Positions 63,964 to 64,000 of a stretch of 64,000 bases of DNA are shown in pieces. A program made the position numbers and the translations under genes. Each line of letters starts with the position of its first letter. Positions within the stretch are counted from its first letter, which is position 1. Source of the DNA: Pseudomonas typographi (lineage in GTDB: Bacteria; Pseudomonadota; Gammaproteobacteria; Pseudomonadales; Pseudomonadaceae); NCBI RefSeq assembly GCF_014694385.1, contig NZ_JAAOCA010000011.1, positions 98,948-162,947 on the forward strand, in the 5' to 3' direction. Under the pieces are notes generated by a model. That model was not told the DNA's origin, searched no databases, and saw nothing but the letters and a program-made list of their open reading frames with translations.

Positions 63964-64000
63964 GCCTGGGTGGGGGCACAAAGCCGCGCTCGCTGGGTGG

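Overview
The window looks like a chromosomal segment of a Pseudomonas species. The order tRNA-Arg, tRNA-Arg, tRNA-Ser(GCU), csrA, lysC, alaS, the aru genes, argR and an acs gene is the backbone known from P. aeruginosa and P. putida. Other Pseudomonas-type families (two DUF2790 proteins, the AraC-type ArgR, MetNIQ, GarD) agree. GC content is high throughout, and the common P. putida REP palindrome was not noticed, so I do not name a species.

Layout. 1-6700: tail of a LacI-family regulator with an amidohydrolase, a NADAR protein, a threonine dehydratase-like enzyme, a cyclic-nucleotide-type phosphodiesterase, and an OmpR-type response regulator next to an EptA-type lipid A phosphoethanolamine transferase. 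6765-9335: a metIN-metQ importer operon. 9668-17235: a ribose/xylose-type sugar ABC importer with an SMP-30 lactonase, divergent from a GAF histidine kinase/NarL-type regulator pair. 17246-22243: a galactarate/altronate-type catabolic block (UxaA/GarD dehydratase, MFS carrier, FAH-fold AraD1 protein, LysR regulator). 22316-24311: a DUF998 membrane protein, a DUF2790 protein, three tRNAs and csrA. 24463-29569: lysC, alaS, ltaE. 29711-30439: FMN riboswitch and a type II lumazine synthase. 30524-34344: a small conserved gene plus aruG, aruF and aruC. 34814-42204: LacI regulator, twin operators and an acid-sugar operon with two paralogous MFS carriers. 42610-46435: a CoA transferase, an aceE tail fragment, an AhpD-like protein and a MocR regulator. 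46466-48165: a decayed ArsR regulator/MFS pair. 48203-52567: a complete yjfIJKLMC-type operon. 52677-57131: argR, aotO, acs. 57506-63963: a second DUF2790 protein, a 1491-residue toxin-like protein with a deaminase-like C-terminus, and a YhhS-type MFS carrier.

Three things stand out. First, the arginine locus is hollowed out. Relative to the usual acs-aotJQMOP-argR-aruCFGDBE order, aotJ, aotQ, aotM, aotP, aruD, aruB and aruE are absent, while aotO, argR, aruC, aruF and aruG remain, and about 18 kb of accessory genes separate argR from aruC. Two sites matching the ArgR consensus still sit before aruC. Second, the 1491-residue protein ends in a D-S-E ... C-x-x-C block like polymorphic-toxin deaminases, with no adjacent immunity gene. 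Third, a family of about 80-155 bp intergenic elements with roughly 23-bp terminal inverted repeats recurs (near 4874, 42203 and 62565, with degenerate relatives near 9588 and 34647). It matches no element I know.
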